Positions 9,042 to 16,879 of a DNA stretch of 64,000 nt are shown here, in pieces (position 1 is the first letter of the stretch; every line of letters starts with the position of its first letter). A model generated the notes under the pieces. That model was given only the letters and a program-made list of their open reading frames with translations, had not been told where the DNA came from and did no database searches. Both the position numbers and the translations under genes were made by a program. Source of the stretch: UBA668 sp963720695 (GTDB taxonomy: Bacteria > Actinomycetota > Acidimicrobiia > Acidimicrobiales > Ilumatobacteraceae); the NCBI GenBank assembly GCA_963720695.1, contig CAVRGG010000003.1, forward strand, positions 248,001 through 312,000. Direction: 5' to 3'.

Positions 9042-9059
9042 TCGTGCACACGTTCACAA
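9042..9059. promoter_or_regulatory. Candidate Rex operator (ROP)
   Basis: TCGTGCACACGTTCACAA agrees with the published Rex consensus TTGTGAA-N4-TTCACAA at 12 of the 14 specified positions; one half-site (TTCACAA) is perfect and the other has two mismatches. It lies 22 bases upstream of the rex start codon and within the 110-base divergent gap to the membrane protein gene at 9131. The position suggests that Rex controls its own heme operon. Confidence 0.65.
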
Positions 9060-9130
9060 AGCCAGCAGGGTTGGAGTTCGGTGTGACGTTCGCCGTCGAC
9101 CCGACGCGGCGACGCCCTAACCTGCCACCG

Positions 9131-9868
9131 ATGAATGCCGCGCTCGCAGCCGCCGCCACGCTCGTGGCCGTCGCATTCGCGCTGAGCACGCTGGACCGAT
9201 GGCTCCGTCGACGGCGCCCGCACGAGTTGGCCTGGACGGTCTCCCTGGCGCTGTTCGCCGTCGGCTCGGCCGCGCTCTGGTGGGCCGAGTCGAACGGGTG
9301 GAGCCTCGGCGCGTTCCGCATCTTCTACATGGCGGGCGCCGTGCTCAACGTGCCGTGGCTGGCGCTGGGCACCGTCTACCTCCTGGCCGGCACGACCGTC
9401 GGCGATCGGGTCCGCTGGTGGCTCGTGTTCCTCAGCGGGCTCACCATCGGCGTGGTCGGCTTCGCTCCCACTCGCGCCGCAGTGAGCGGTGGAGAGCTCC
9501 CCACGGGCAAGGACGTGTTCGGTGTCGCACCGCGTGTGCTCGCCGCCGTCGGTTCTGGTGTGGCGGCGCTCGTCATCATCGTCGGCGCGGTGTGGAGTGC
9601 GGTGCGCGTGTGGCGGGGACGCAACCCATCGCTCGGGGCGACCCGTCACGTCGCGGCACCACGCAGGCTCGTGGCCGGCAACCTCCTCATCGCCGCCGGC
9701 ACGCTCATCCTCAGCGCCAGCGGCACGCTCGCCGGACGACTCGGCAAGGACCGCGCGTTCGCCGTCACGCTGCTCGTGGGCATCAGCGTGCTCTTCGTCG
9801 GGTTCCTGGTCGCGTCGGCTCCCCCGAGGCGCAGCGAAGCGACCGGCGCGCTCCGCTCCGTCGCCTGA
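9131..9868 (+). CDS. Hypothetical multi-pass membrane protein
   Basis: 245 residues, no assigned function. About seven hydrophobic segments are visible, among them LAAAATLVAVAFALSTL near the N-terminus, a TVSLALFAVGSAALWW segment, a VLNVPWLALGTVYLLAG segment and LLVGISVLFVGFLVASA near the C-terminus, separated by short charged loops such as DRWLRRRRPHE. The frame continues upstream to 9044, but that would cover the Rex operator candidate, so the ATG at 9131 is chosen. It is divergent from rex and convergent with the acyl-CoA synthetase 13 bases away. Similar-sized 7-TM proteins occur widely in actinobacteria. Confidence 0.72.
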   Translation: MNAALAAAATLVAVAFALSTLDRWLRRRRPHELAWTVSLALFAVGSAALWWAESNGWSLGAFRIFYMAGAVLNVPWLALGTVYLLAGTTVGDRVRWWLVFLSGLTIGVVGFAPTRAAVSGGELPTGKDVFGVAPRVLAAVGSGVAALVIIVGAVWSAVRVWRGRNPSLGATRHVAAPRRLVAGNLLIAAGTLILSASGTLAGRLGKDRAFAVTLLVGISVLFVGFLVASAPPRRSEATGALRSVA

Positions 9869-9881
9869 GCCCGCGTCCGAC

Positions 9882-11375
9882 TCAGACCAGGCTGCGGCGC
9901 AGGAGCTTGCCGCTGACGTTGCGCGGCAGTTCGTCGACGAAGAGGATCTTCGCCGGGCACTTGTAGCGGGCGAGGTGGTCGAGACACCAGGACACGAGCG
10001 TGTCCTCGTGCGCCGCAGCACCCGGCTCGAGCACGACGAACGCCTTGACGGCCTCGCCGGTGTGCGGGTGCGGGACGCCGACGACGCCGACCTCGTGCAC
10101 CGCGGGGTGCTCCATCAGCACGTCCTCGACCTCGGCCGGATAGACGTTGAAGCCACTGACGATGATGAGGTCCTTGGCGCGGTCCACGAGATACAGGTAG
10201 CCGTCGTCGTCGGTGACCGCGATGTCGCCGGTGCGCAGCCAGCCATCGGCACTGAGCACCTTCGCCGTCGCCTCGGGTTCGTCGAGATACCCCTTGAAGA
10301 CGTTCGGACCCCGCACCCACAACTCGCCAGAGTCTCCCCGCAGCGCATCGTCGCCGTGCTCGTCGACCAGGCGCACCTCGATCCCCTGGAGCACCTTGCC
10401 CACCGAGCCGACCTTCTGGGGCAGCCCCGCGGACGACGTGACCACCGGCGACGCCTCGGTGAGGCCATACCCCTCGAGGAGGGTCAGCCCGAATCGCTCG
10501 TGCAGCCGGCGCATGGCCTCCTCGGGCATCTTCGCCGCACCCGTGAGTGCGAGGCGCACGGACGCGAAGCTGTCGGCGGGCGCCTCGTCGAAATGGCTGA
10601 ACGCGAGCCACAGGGGCGGGGCCCCCGGAATCACGGTGACACTGCGGTCACGGATCGTGTCGAGCGCCGTCGACGGGTCGAAGCGCTGCACGAGCACGAC
10701 GGTGGCGCCGCGGTGAAGACTGAGGCCGAGTACGACGTTGAGCCCGAAGATGTGGAACATCGGCAACACGCCGAAGACCACGTCGTCCTCGCCGACCCCC
10801 TCGTTCGCCGAGCGACCCTGCTCGATGTTGGACAGCAGGTTGCCGTGGGAGAGCATCGCCGCGCGAGGCGCACCCGCGGTGCCGCTGGTGAAGATGAGCG
10901 CCGCCAGGTCGTCGGCGTCGACCTCGACGGTGTCGACGGGGTCGGCCGTGAGAAGGTCGTCGAACGCCATGTCGGCGCCCGGCACGGAACCCGCTTCGGT
11001 GGCGACGACTGCCGCGATGGTGGGGAGCGCGGCGCGATCGATGTGTCCCCATGCGGACGCTGCCAACGGCTCGACGAACACCACCTTGGCCCCGACGGTG
11101 GCGAGCTCGCGCTCGACCTCGGGTGCGGGACTCGCCGGGTTGAGCGGCACGGCGATGGCGCCGAGCCCCAACGTGGCGAGATAGCCGTCGACGAAGTAGC
11201 GCCCGTTGCTGCACAGCAGCGCCACCCGGTCGCCCTTGGTCACCCCGAGCCGGGCGAGACCACCGCGGAGGTGGGCGACCTGGTCGCGCAGCGTGCCGTA
11301 GGTGGTCGGGCGGCCGCGACTGATGATGGCGACACGGTCCGCAGGATGCGGATCGATGATGTGCGCGAGATTCAC
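9882..11375 (-). CDS. Acyl-CoA synthetase (AMP-forming, FadD type)
   Basis: Activates a carboxylic acid, probably a fatty acid, to its CoA thioester through an acyl-adenylate. 497 residues, typical for the shorter FadD/4-coumarate-CoA ligase group. Visible motifs in order are the P-loop-like LIFTSGTAGAPRAAMLSH, GYGLTEASPV, GELWVRGPNVFKGY, WLRTGDIAVTDDDGYLYLVD, the hinge region RAKDLIIVSGFNVYPAE, and the C-terminal catalytic lysine in NVSGKLLRR. Chain length cannot be read from the sequence. It stands alone, convergent with the gene on its downstream side; the SnoaL-like gene upstream is separated by a strong hairpin. Confidence 0.92.
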   Translation of the reverse strand: MNLAHIIDPHPADRVAIISRGRPTTYGTLRDQVAHLRGGLARLGVTKGDRVALLCSNGRYFVDGYLATLGLGAIAVPLNPASPAPEVERELATVGAKVVFVEPLAASAWGHIDRAALPTIAAVVATEAGSVPGADMAFDDLLTADPVDTVEVDADDLAALIFTSGTAGAPRAAMLSHGNLLSNIEQGRSANEGVGEDDVVFGVLPMFHIFGLNVVLGLSLHRGATVVLVQRFDPSTALDTIRDRSVTVIPGAPPLWLAFSHFDEAPADSFASVRLALTGAAKMPEEAMRRLHERFGLTLLEGYGLTEASPVVTSSAGLPQKVGSVGKVLQGIEVRLVDEHGDDALRGDSGELWVRGPNVFKGYLDEPEATAKVLSADGWLRTGDIAVTDDDGYLYLVDRAKDLIIVSGFNVYPAEVEDVLMEHPAVHEVGVVGVPHPHTGEAVKAFVVLEPGAAAHEDTLVSWCLDHLARYKCPAKILFVDELPRNVSGKLLRRSLV

Positions 11376-11412
11376 GGAAGCAGCCCCCTCTTGCCGGAGG
11401 CGATGTTACCCG

Positions 11413-11446
11413 GCGGTCACCGGGAGACGTGCCTCCCGGTGACCGC
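11413..11446. terminator. Strong hairpin terminator after the SnoaL-like gene
   Basis: A 14-base perfect stem (GCGGTCACCGGGAG with its exact complement) closes a six-base ACGTGC loop. It begins six bases after the stop of the minus-strand gene at 11452 and lies between that gene and the acyl-CoA synthetase start at 11375, so it should separate the two transcripts. No T-run follows on either strand. Confidence 0.65.
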
Positions 11447-11451
11447 GGGGG

Positions 11452-11856
11452 TCAGGCGAGGTCGCCGAAGAAGCCGACGATGCGACCGAGTCGGCCGTCC
11501 GCGGCGAGTTCGACGACATCGATGCCGGTGACCGCGACCGAGCCGTCGGGGCCGACGAGCTCCCACCCGTAGCGGGCGAATCCATGGTGCGCGTCGACCG
11601 CGGTGGTGCGCCGGAACGTGTGGGCCGGGTAGTGGGTGAGCACGATGTCGGTCATCGCCGCGATCGCGTCGTGGCCCGTGCCGTCGAAGGGCGGATCGAG
11701 GAGTTGGCCGTCGGGATGCCAGACCTCGCCGATCAAGGTCGAGCGTCGAGCGGCGTCCGCTTCGCCGTAGGCGGCGAGGTGGGTGTCGATCGAGCGGACC
11801 AAGCGGTCTGCGTCGGTCTCGAGGACGGTGTCGTGTTCGTTGCGTGTGTTGGTCAT
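11452..11856 (-). CDS. SnoaL-like (NTF2-fold) protein
   Basis: 134 residues with the ATG at 11856. The pattern of an N-terminal helix, WHPDGQLLDPPFDGTGHDAI, then beta-strands ending DVVELAADGRLGRIVGFFGD is that of the NTF2/SnoaL cone fold used by small isomerases, cyclases and many proteins of unknown function. No specific catalytic set is recognisable, so no reaction is proposed. It is divergent from an XRE regulator, and the shared 118-base gap carries two matching palindromes, so it is the likely regulated target. A strong hairpin follows its stop codon. Confidence 0.75.
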   Translation of the reverse strand: MTNTRNEHDTVLETDADRLVRSIDTHLAAYGEADAARRSTLIGEVWHPDGQLLDPPFDGTGHDAIAAMTDIVLTHYPAHTFRRTTAVDAHHGFARYGWELVGPDGSVAVTGIDVVELAADGRLGRIVGFFGDLA

Positions 11857-11892
11857 GTCCGCCAGCATGCGGCCGGGCGGCGACGAGGTCGA

Positions 11893-11907
11893 TGACCCGT
11901 CGGGTCA
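11893..11907. promoter_or_regulatory. Operator-like palindrome 1 (TGACCC-N3-GGGTCA)
   Basis: Perfect inverted repeat with six-base arms around GTC. Together with the second copy 32 bases away (centre to centre) it fits TGACCY-N3-RGGTCA. It lies 36 bases upstream of the SnoaL-like start and is probably bound by the adjacent XRE/MmyB-type regulator. Function is inferred from symmetry, duplication and position only. Confidence 0.6.
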
Positions 11908-11923
11908 CGCGATCATCGTCTCG

Positions 11924-11940
11924 ATGACCTCACAGGTCAT
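11924..11940. promoter_or_regulatory. Operator-like palindrome 2 (ATGACCT-N3-AGGTCAT)
   Basis: Perfect inverted repeat with seven-base arms around CAC, 34 bases upstream of the regulator start at 11975. It shares the TGACCY-N3-RGGTCA core with palindrome 1. The 32-base spacing is close to three helical turns, placing both sites on the same DNA face, as for cooperative dimer binding. Confidence 0.6.
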
Positions 11941-11974
11941 GGATGCGCCGAGCATCGGTTCGTACAGTGGGGCC

Positions 11975-12781
11975 ATGGCGCGACCTTCCGTCGGCGTACT
12001 GATCCGCGAGTGGCGCACCCGCCGCCGGCGGAGTCAGCTCGACCTCGCACTCGACGTCGGCGTGTCCACTCGCCACCTGTCGTTCGTCGAGACCGGCCGG
12101 GCACGACCCAGTCCCGAACTGGTGCTGGCGCTCGCCCACCACCTCGACGTGCCGCTGCGCGAACGCAACGCGCTGCTGCTCGCTGCCGGCTACGCGCCCC
12201 GCTTCTCGCACCGGTCGCTCGACGACGCCGAGATGGCACCGGTCCGTGAGTCGCTGCAGCGGATGCTCGATGCCCATCACCCATATCCCGGCGTGGTCAT
12301 CGATCGGCAGTGGAACGTGATGCTCGCCAACCGCGCGGCGGTCGCGCTGCTCGGCTCCCTCCCCGACGAACTGCGAGCGCCACCGGTCAACATCTATCGG
12401 GCGTGCCTGCACCCCGACGGCCTCGCCGACCGCACGCTCAACTTCACCGACTGGGCGGCGCACCTCGTGCACCAACTCCGCCGATCCGTCACCGTCACGG
12501 GCGATCCCACCCTGGAGGCGTTGCTCGTCGAGGTGCTCGCCTACCCGAACGTCGACCGCATCCGCCCGGTGCTCGATCTCGTCGAGCTCGAGGACGCACC
12601 CCTGCTGGTGCCGTTCCGGTTCGCGAGCCCCGTCGGCGAGGTCTCCATGTTCTCCACGGTCACGACGTTCGGCACGCCACTCGACGTGACGCTCGACGAG
12701 ATCGCGATCGAACTGTTCTTCCCCTCCGACCCGGTGACGGGCGAACGGCTGCGAGCCCTCGACGCCGTGGCCACGACATGA
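11975..12781 (+). CDS. XRE-family transcriptional regulator with MmyB-like ligand-binding domain
   Basis: 268 residues from the ATG at 11975; the open frame reaches back to 11783 but would run through the twin palindromes. Residues about 7-70 are a Cro/CI-type helix-turn-helix (IREWRTRRRRSQLDLALDVG, then VSTRHLSFVETGRARPSPEL). Residues about 100-260 match the MmyB-like ligand-binding domain (DAHHPYPGVVIDRQWNVMLAN, then NIYRACLHPDGL and NFTDWAAHL), a PAS-related fold thought to bind a small hydrophobic ligand. It is divergent from the SnoaL-like gene. Such regulators commonly control a neighbouring oxidoreductase or small enzyme gene. Confidence 0.9.
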   Translation: MARPSVGVLIREWRTRRRRSQLDLALDVGVSTRHLSFVETGRARPSPELVLALAHHLDVPLRERNALLLAAGYAPRFSHRSLDDAEMAPVRESLQRMLDAHHPYPGVVIDRQWNVMLANRAAVALLGSLPDELRAPPVNIYRACLHPDGLADRTLNFTDWAAHLVHQLRRSVTVTGDPTLEALLVEVLAYPNVDRIRPVLDLVELEDAPLLVPFRFASPVGEVSMFSTVTTFGTPLDVTLDEIAIELFFPSDPVTGERLRALDAVATT

Positions 12782-12820
12782 CCCGGCGGACCCGACCCGC
12801 CACACACCCGAGCTCCCAGC

Positions 12821-12922
12821 GCTTCTGGACAGCGATCTTCCCGGCTCCTGGTCCGGATGCTTCCCGGAATCCGGGAAGCATCCGGACCAGAACCCGAGCT
12901 GAGACGAATCCTGACCAGAAGC
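12821..12922. repeat. Intergenic hairpin repeat, copy A
   Basis: 102-base element. Outer arms GCTTCTGGACAG (12821-12832) and CTGACCAGAAGC (12911-12922) are inverted repeats with one mismatch. Inside, CTGGTCCGGATGCTTCCCGG at 12848-12867 pairs perfectly with 12871-12890 around a three-base loop. Copy B at 61065-61139 has the same 20-base stem with two swapped bases that are compensated on the other arm. It sits in the gap between the regulator (ends 12781) and a small minus-strand reading frame (ends 12927), so it could also terminate transcription. Confidence 0.75.
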
Positions 12923-12926
12923 CGAC

Positions 12927-13010
12927 TCAGAGGCGGACGAGCGAGATGATGCCGGCGGCGAGGATGGCGAGCAGGAGCAGGCCGAGGGTGAGCGTGGTCG
13001 CGGGGCGCAT
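12927..13010 (-). CDS. Possible 27-residue membrane microprotein
   Basis: ATG at 13010 to TGA at 12927. The product begins MRPATTLTLG, continues as a leucine/isoleucine/alanine run and ends SLVRL: a single short transmembrane helix with a positively charged residue at each end. It lies 29 bases downstream of the SAM hydrolase gene in the same direction, and repeat copy A follows directly. Base composition cannot prove coding at this length; an accidental frame is possible. Confidence 0.4.
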   Translation of the reverse strand: MRPATTLTLGLLLLAILAAGIISLVRL

Positions 13011-13039
13011 GAAGCCAACGCTACCCAGCACCGGTCCGG

Positions 13040-13940
13040 CTACCGCGGTGCGGGACCGCTGCGCAACGTGACCGGGCTGGTCGTTCCCGAGCGCGGGCCG
13101 CGATCGCCCTCCGCCAAGGGTGTGAGCGTGACCTGCGACCCGGTCCCGAGCTGCAGCTCATCGGCAGCGGAACGACGCTCGAGCACGAGCGCCAGCATCC
13201 CGTACGGGTCGAGCAGCAGCCCGACAGAGCCGCTGCCCAGCACGCCGGAGTGCTCGACCCGTTCGACCACCCGGGTGACGTCTCCGGCAACGATCTGCAG
13301 TCGCGTGCCCAACTCCGAACCCCACGGCGCCAGGTCGTCGAGGCCGAGGTTCAGCTGGCAACCACCGGTGTGGTCGATCCACAGCACCTCGGCGACGACA
13401 CCGGTGGCCCCGCCGTCGAGTTCCCGCGGGAGTGGCACCACCCCGGGCAGCAACAGGTCCGCGTCGACGAGGTCACCGAGCTCGGCGAGATCGACACCGT
13501 TGCAGAGGTGGGCCGCGACCGGGGCCAGCACATCCCTCACGGGGAAGGCTCCGCCGGCGCTTCCAAGATGGAACTCGGGGTCGGTGAGCAACACCGCACG
13601 CTCGGCCCCGCCCGCCATCGCGACTGCGGGGGCGAGGAGTCCGTTGTCGGGCCCGACGAGCACGCCGTCGCCGTCCGGCGACTTCGATGGCGACCAGCGG
13701 ACGCCCCGTACCGGGGCCCGCGTCGACCGACGCCAACACGACGCCCGAGGGCACGTAGCCGATGGCCCGCGCGAGCGCCAGGCTGCCGGCGCGAACGTCG
13801 TAGGGCGCGATGTGATGGGTGAGGTCGACCACCGACACGTGGGGTGCCATGTCGCGCACGATCGACCGCACGACGCCTGCCGACTCGTCGACGACACCGA
13901 GGTCACTCAGAAACGAGATGGTGTCGAAGCGCCTCCCCAT
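13040..13940 (-). pseudogene. SAM hydrolase (S-adenosyl-L-methionine hydroxide adenosyltransferase), frameshifted
   Basis: DUF62-family enzyme that splits SAM into adenosine and methionine. The N-terminal 85-90 residues (ISFLSDLGVVDESAGVV, then VVDLTHHIAPYDVRAGSLAL and GVVLASVDAGPG) are read from the ATG at 13940; the rest (GVLVGPDNGLLAPAV through to the C-terminal beta-barrel domain) continues in another frame to 13040. Removing one base at about 13675-13678 joins them as VAIEVADGDGVLVGPDNG, a perfect family match of about 299 residues. So the gene is either truly inactivated by one inserted base or the assembly has an error. It is followed by a possible microprotein and preceded by a 262-base gap before proC. 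Confidence 0.82.
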
Positions 13941-14153
13941 GGGCGGTCAACCTACCGGGACGTCGCGACCTGACCGGAAAAATCGTAGAGGGCCGATGCC
14001 AACCCCCCGATGGCACCAGCCCTCTGCGGCGCAGCTCCTCACGGAGCGCGACACCCGGCCGACGAATCGCCCGGCGGTCTGTTACGACCGAATCGAAGAA
14101 TAGGCACGCGCGCGGTCGTGAGAAAAGGGTCACACCTGAAAAATCTTCCGACG
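13941..14153. other. Intergenic region with AT-richer patch
   Basis: Gap between the start of the SAM hydrolase gene and proC. Bases about 14088-14150 are clearly less GC-rich than the surroundings (TATTCT on the minus strand near 14100, AAAAATC near 14140) and may hold the promoter of the minus-strand SAM hydrolase gene. A 76-codon minus-strand frame here overlaps that gene and looks accidental. Confidence 0.35.
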
Positions 14154-14175
14154 CGTCCGCTCAGTTTCGCGGACG
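14154..14175. terminator. Candidate proC terminator hairpin
   Basis: CGTCCGC pairs perfectly with GCGGACG around an eight-base loop, about 28 bases past the proC stop on the minus strand. A T-rich patch (GCCTTTT on the plus strand) flanks it on the proC side. Modest stem, so the call is tentative. Confidence 0.4.
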
Positions 14176-14202
14176 GAGCCTTTTCGTGGCCGTCGAGACC
14201 CC

Positions 14203-14994
14203 TCAGTGGTTCCCGAGTTCGGTGCTGCGCGCCGTGGCGGTCATCACGGCTTCGAGGAACGCGGAGCGAACGGCGTGCTCCTCCAACACCCGCACTCCCG
14301 CCGCCGTGGTCCCACCGGGCGAAGTGACCATCGCCCGCAGTGCGGCCGGATCGCCACGCTCCTCGAGCAGCGTCGCCGACCCGACCAACAGTTGGGTGAC
14401 GAGCGCCACGGAGTGGGCACGGCTCAGTCCGGCGAGCACGCCCGCGTCGATGAGCGCCTCGGCGACGAGGAAGACGTACGCGGGGCCACTCCCCGCCAGG
14501 CCGGTGACGGCGTCGAGTTGCGCCTCGGGCACACGCACGACGATGCCGACGGCCTCGAGGATCTGCTCGGCCCACTCGAGATCGGCATCAGAAGCGGTGG
14601 CGCCGCCGCTGATGGCCGCAGCACCCTTGCCGACCAAGGCGGGAGTGTTGGGCATCGCCCGGACCACGACGACCTCGGGACCGGCAGCCTCCTGCAACGT
14701 GGCGATCGGGATCCCGGCCGCGATGCTGAGCAGGCGGGTGGCGCCGGCAGCGGCCGCTGCCCGACACGCGGAGGCCACGTCGTACGGCTTCACCGCGATC
14801 AGCGCACCTTCACACGCGGGCATCTCGCCGGCGACCGCCACACCGGGGAAGAGCTGCCGCAACTCGGCGACGCGGGCGGGGAGCAGCTCCACGATCGCGA
14901 GGTCGTCGGCTGCCCAGCCGGCGTGCAGCAAGCCGCCCACGAGTGCGGCGCCCATGTTGCCGCCGCCCACCACTGCCAGCCGGTATGTCGTCAT
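14203..14994 (-). CDS. proC: Pyrroline-5-carboxylate reductase
   Basis: Final step of proline synthesis: NAD(P)H-dependent reduction of 1-pyrroline-5-carboxylate. 263 residues, the normal length. The N-terminal Rossmann motif VVGGGNMGAALVGGLL, the middle AVKPYD and VRAMPNTPALVGKG, and the C-terminal signature running from DAVTGLAGSGPAYVFLVAEA to VTSPGGTTAAGV (with the SPGGTT substrate loop) are all present. It is preceded by 115 bases without a gene, then the ybjN-mshA pair, an arrangement resembling the proC/mshA neighbourhood of other actinobacteria. Confidence 0.96.
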   Translation of the reverse strand: MTTYRLAVVGGGNMGAALVGGLLHAGWAADDLAIVELLPARVAELRQLFPGVAVAGEMPACEGALIAVKPYDVASACRAAAAAGATRLLSIAAGIPIATLQEAAGPEVVVVRAMPNTPALVGKGAAAISGGATASDADLEWAEQILEAVGIVVRVPEAQLDAVTGLAGSGPAYVFLVAEALIDAGVLAGLSRAHSVALVTQLLVGSATLLEERGDPAALRAMVTSPGGTTAAGVRVLEEHAVRSAFLEAVMTATARSTELGNH

Positions 14995-15109
14995 GGGGCA
15001 AGGTTACGCCGCCTCGGCGTACTGGTCGCGGGTGAGCGGAGCGACTTCCCCGACAGCACCGCCCACCCGCATCTGTACTGGGCACCGCCGGAGTGCGGGA
15101 TCGGCAGAA

Positions 15110-15577
15110 TCAGTTGAACTTGCTCGCGAAGGCGAGCCGGATGAGTCCGGGAAAGGTCTGCTCGACGTACTGGTAGAGCGACCCGATGATGCGATCGAGC
15201 TCGGCTTCGTTGAGCGCGCTGAGCGGCAGTTCACCGCGGAGGAACAGTGCGTCCTCCACCCCGATCGCGAAGTGGGCACCGACGAGTCGATCGTTGCGGC
15301 GCAGGGCCATCTCGTAGACCTCGGCGATGTGCTCCTGCGGGGCCGGCAACACGTACGCCTCGTACCGCAGGGTGCGCTGACCGAGCGTGAACCAGATCGT
15401 GATGTGTTCCTTCTCCTCGCCGCGGAGACGCACGTACCAGCGTGGCTCGGCGGACTCGCCCGGCTCGCCCCGATCGATGGCTTCGAACAGCTCGTTGCCC
15501 ACCGAGAAGCCGCCGAGCCACTCCGAGATCCGGGTCTCGTACTCCTGGAGCGAGGGCGGCAGGTGGTAGTCGGTCAT
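15110..15577 (-). CDS. YbjN domain protein
   Basis: 155 residues, predicted cytosolic. The alpha/beta pattern (WYVRLRGEEKEHITIWFTLG, QRTLRYEAYVLP, HFAIGVEDALFLRGELPL and a C-terminal helix with YVEQTFPGLI) matches the YbjN/secretion-chaperone-like fold found beside mshA in many actinobacteria. Its exact function is unknown; the conserved linkage suggests a role near mycothiol metabolism or stress, which is inference. Its ATG overlaps the mshA stop by four bases (ATGA), so the two are translationally coupled. Confidence 0.85.
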   Translation of the reverse strand: MTDYHLPPSLQEYETRISEWLGGFSVGNELFEAIDRGEPGESAEPRWYVRLRGEEKEHITIWFTLGQRTLRYEAYVLPAPQEHIAEVYEMALRRNDRLVGAHFAIGVEDALFLRGELPLSALNEAELDRIIGSLYQYVEQTFPGLIRLAFASKFN

Positions 15578-16821
15578 CCGCAGGCGACCAGCTCGCGCGC
15601 ACCGAGGTCGGTGTAGAGCCGACGCAGCCGAGCGGCGGCGAAACCCCAGGTGTAGCGCTTGGCTCGCTCCGCACCGCGCCGGCCGAGGGCCGCCGCGTGG
15701 ACCGGGTGGTCGATGATCTCGCGCAGGTAGTGCGCGAACAGGGCAGGGTCGCGATCGGGCACCAGGTAGCCGGTCTCGCCGTGGTCGACCAGGGTGAGCA
15801 GGCCACCGACACCGCTGGCGACGACGGGGATGCCGCACGCCGACGCCTCGAGCGCGACCAGCCCGAAGCTCTCACTGCGGCTGGGCACGACGACGACGTC
15901 GGCAGCGCGGTAGTAGGTGCTGAGGATGTGGTGCGGCTGTGGCGGCACGAAACGAACCTGGTCGCGGACACCGAGGTCGTCGATCAACTGGTGCAGGTGA
16001 CGCACCTCGTCGTCGCCCTCCTGCCCGCTGGCGCCGCCGACGATGAGCAGCAGCGCGTCGGACCGTCCGAGGCGGGCGAGCGCCTCGACGGCGACGTCGG
16101 GGGCCTTGAGCGGCTGGATGCGACCGACGAAGAGCAGGACCGGGGCGTCCTCGGGGAGGTCGAGTGCGTGCCGAGCGCCGTGGCGCTCGCCGGGTGCGAA
16201 GAACGCGTGCTCGACGCCGGGGGCGACGATCTCGACTCGGCCGCGAGGGTTGCCGTACAGCCGACGGAACTGGTTCTCCTCCTCGCTGCAGCTGACGCAG
16301 ATCGCGTCGGCGCAGCTGATGACGTCGTGCTCGGCGCGATGGCGCCACTCCGACTCGACGTCGCCACCCTCGGCCTTGACCTTGGCGAGCGTGTGGAAGG
16401 TCGACACGAAGGGCACGTCGAGTTCGTGCTTGATGCGGTGCGCCACGAGTCCGCTGAGGAAGTAGTTGGCGTGGACCACGTCGGCGGGCGCGACGTTCTT
16501 GATGTGGTCGATGACGGCGTCGCCGAACTCGTCGAGAATGCCCGGCAACTGTTCCTTGGGCAGGTCGAACGCGCCGGCGCTGATGTGCACCACCCGATGA
16601 CCGGGCTCGATCTGGACGACGTCGGGCTGGTCGGCACTGGTACGACGGGTGTAGGTCGTGCACTCCACCCCGGCCTGCGCGAGTGCAGAGGACAGTTCGC
16701 GCACGTACACGTTCATCCCGCCACTGTCCCCCGAGCCCGGCTGGGCGAGCGGCGACGTGTGAAGTGAGAGCACAGCAACCCGTTGCACGACGGGTCGAAA
16801 CACTATCGGTGCGGTCGGCAT
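15574..16821 (-). CDS. mshA: D-inositol-3-phosphate glycosyltransferase, mycothiol synthesis
   Basis: GT4 enzyme transferring GlcNAc from UDP-GlcNAc to 1D-myo-inositol-3-phosphate, the first step of mycothiol synthesis. 415 residues from the ATG at 16821; a frame up to 16995 runs into nhaA and lacks family features. The N-terminal domain shows VAVLSLHTSPLAQPG, GDSGGMNVYVREL and HANYFLSG; the C-terminal domain shows LLFVGRIQPLKAPDVAVEAL and the nucleotide-sugar site PSRSESFGLVALEASACG. It is divergent from nhaA and coupled to ybjN. Presence of mshA places the organism in the Actinobacteria. Confidence 0.95.
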   Translation of the reverse strand: MPTAPIVFRPVVQRVAVLSLHTSPLAQPGSGDSGGMNVYVRELSSALAQAGVECTTYTRRTSADQPDVVQIEPGHRVVHISAGAFDLPKEQLPGILDEFGDAVIDHIKNVAPADVVHANYFLSGLVAHRIKHELDVPFVSTFHTLAKVKAEGGDVESEWRHRAEHDVISCADAICVSCSEEENQFRRLYGNPRGRVEIVAPGVEHAFFAPGERHGARHALDLPEDAPVLLFVGRIQPLKAPDVAVEALARLGRSDALLLIVGGASGQEGDDEVRHLHQLIDDLGVRDQVRFVPPQPHHILSTYYRAADVVVVPSRSESFGLVALEASACGIPVVASGVGGLLTLVDHGETGYLVPDRDPALFAHYLREIIDHPVHAAALGRRGAERAKRYTWGFAAARLRRLYTDLGARELVACG

Positions 16822-16879
16822 TCCGGAATCGGCGAAGCCGACCGCGGTCCTCCCCCGGCTCGCGTGCCAGAATCCCACC

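Noticed and set aside
12781..12930. Prophage attachment site at the hairpin repeats
   Set aside because: No integrase or tRNA is adjacent and the copies lie between ordinary genes.
13903..14133. 76-codon minus-strand frame between the SAM hydrolase gene and proC
   Set aside because: It overlaps the SAM hydrolase start, has no recognisable pattern and looks like an accidental arginine-rich frame.
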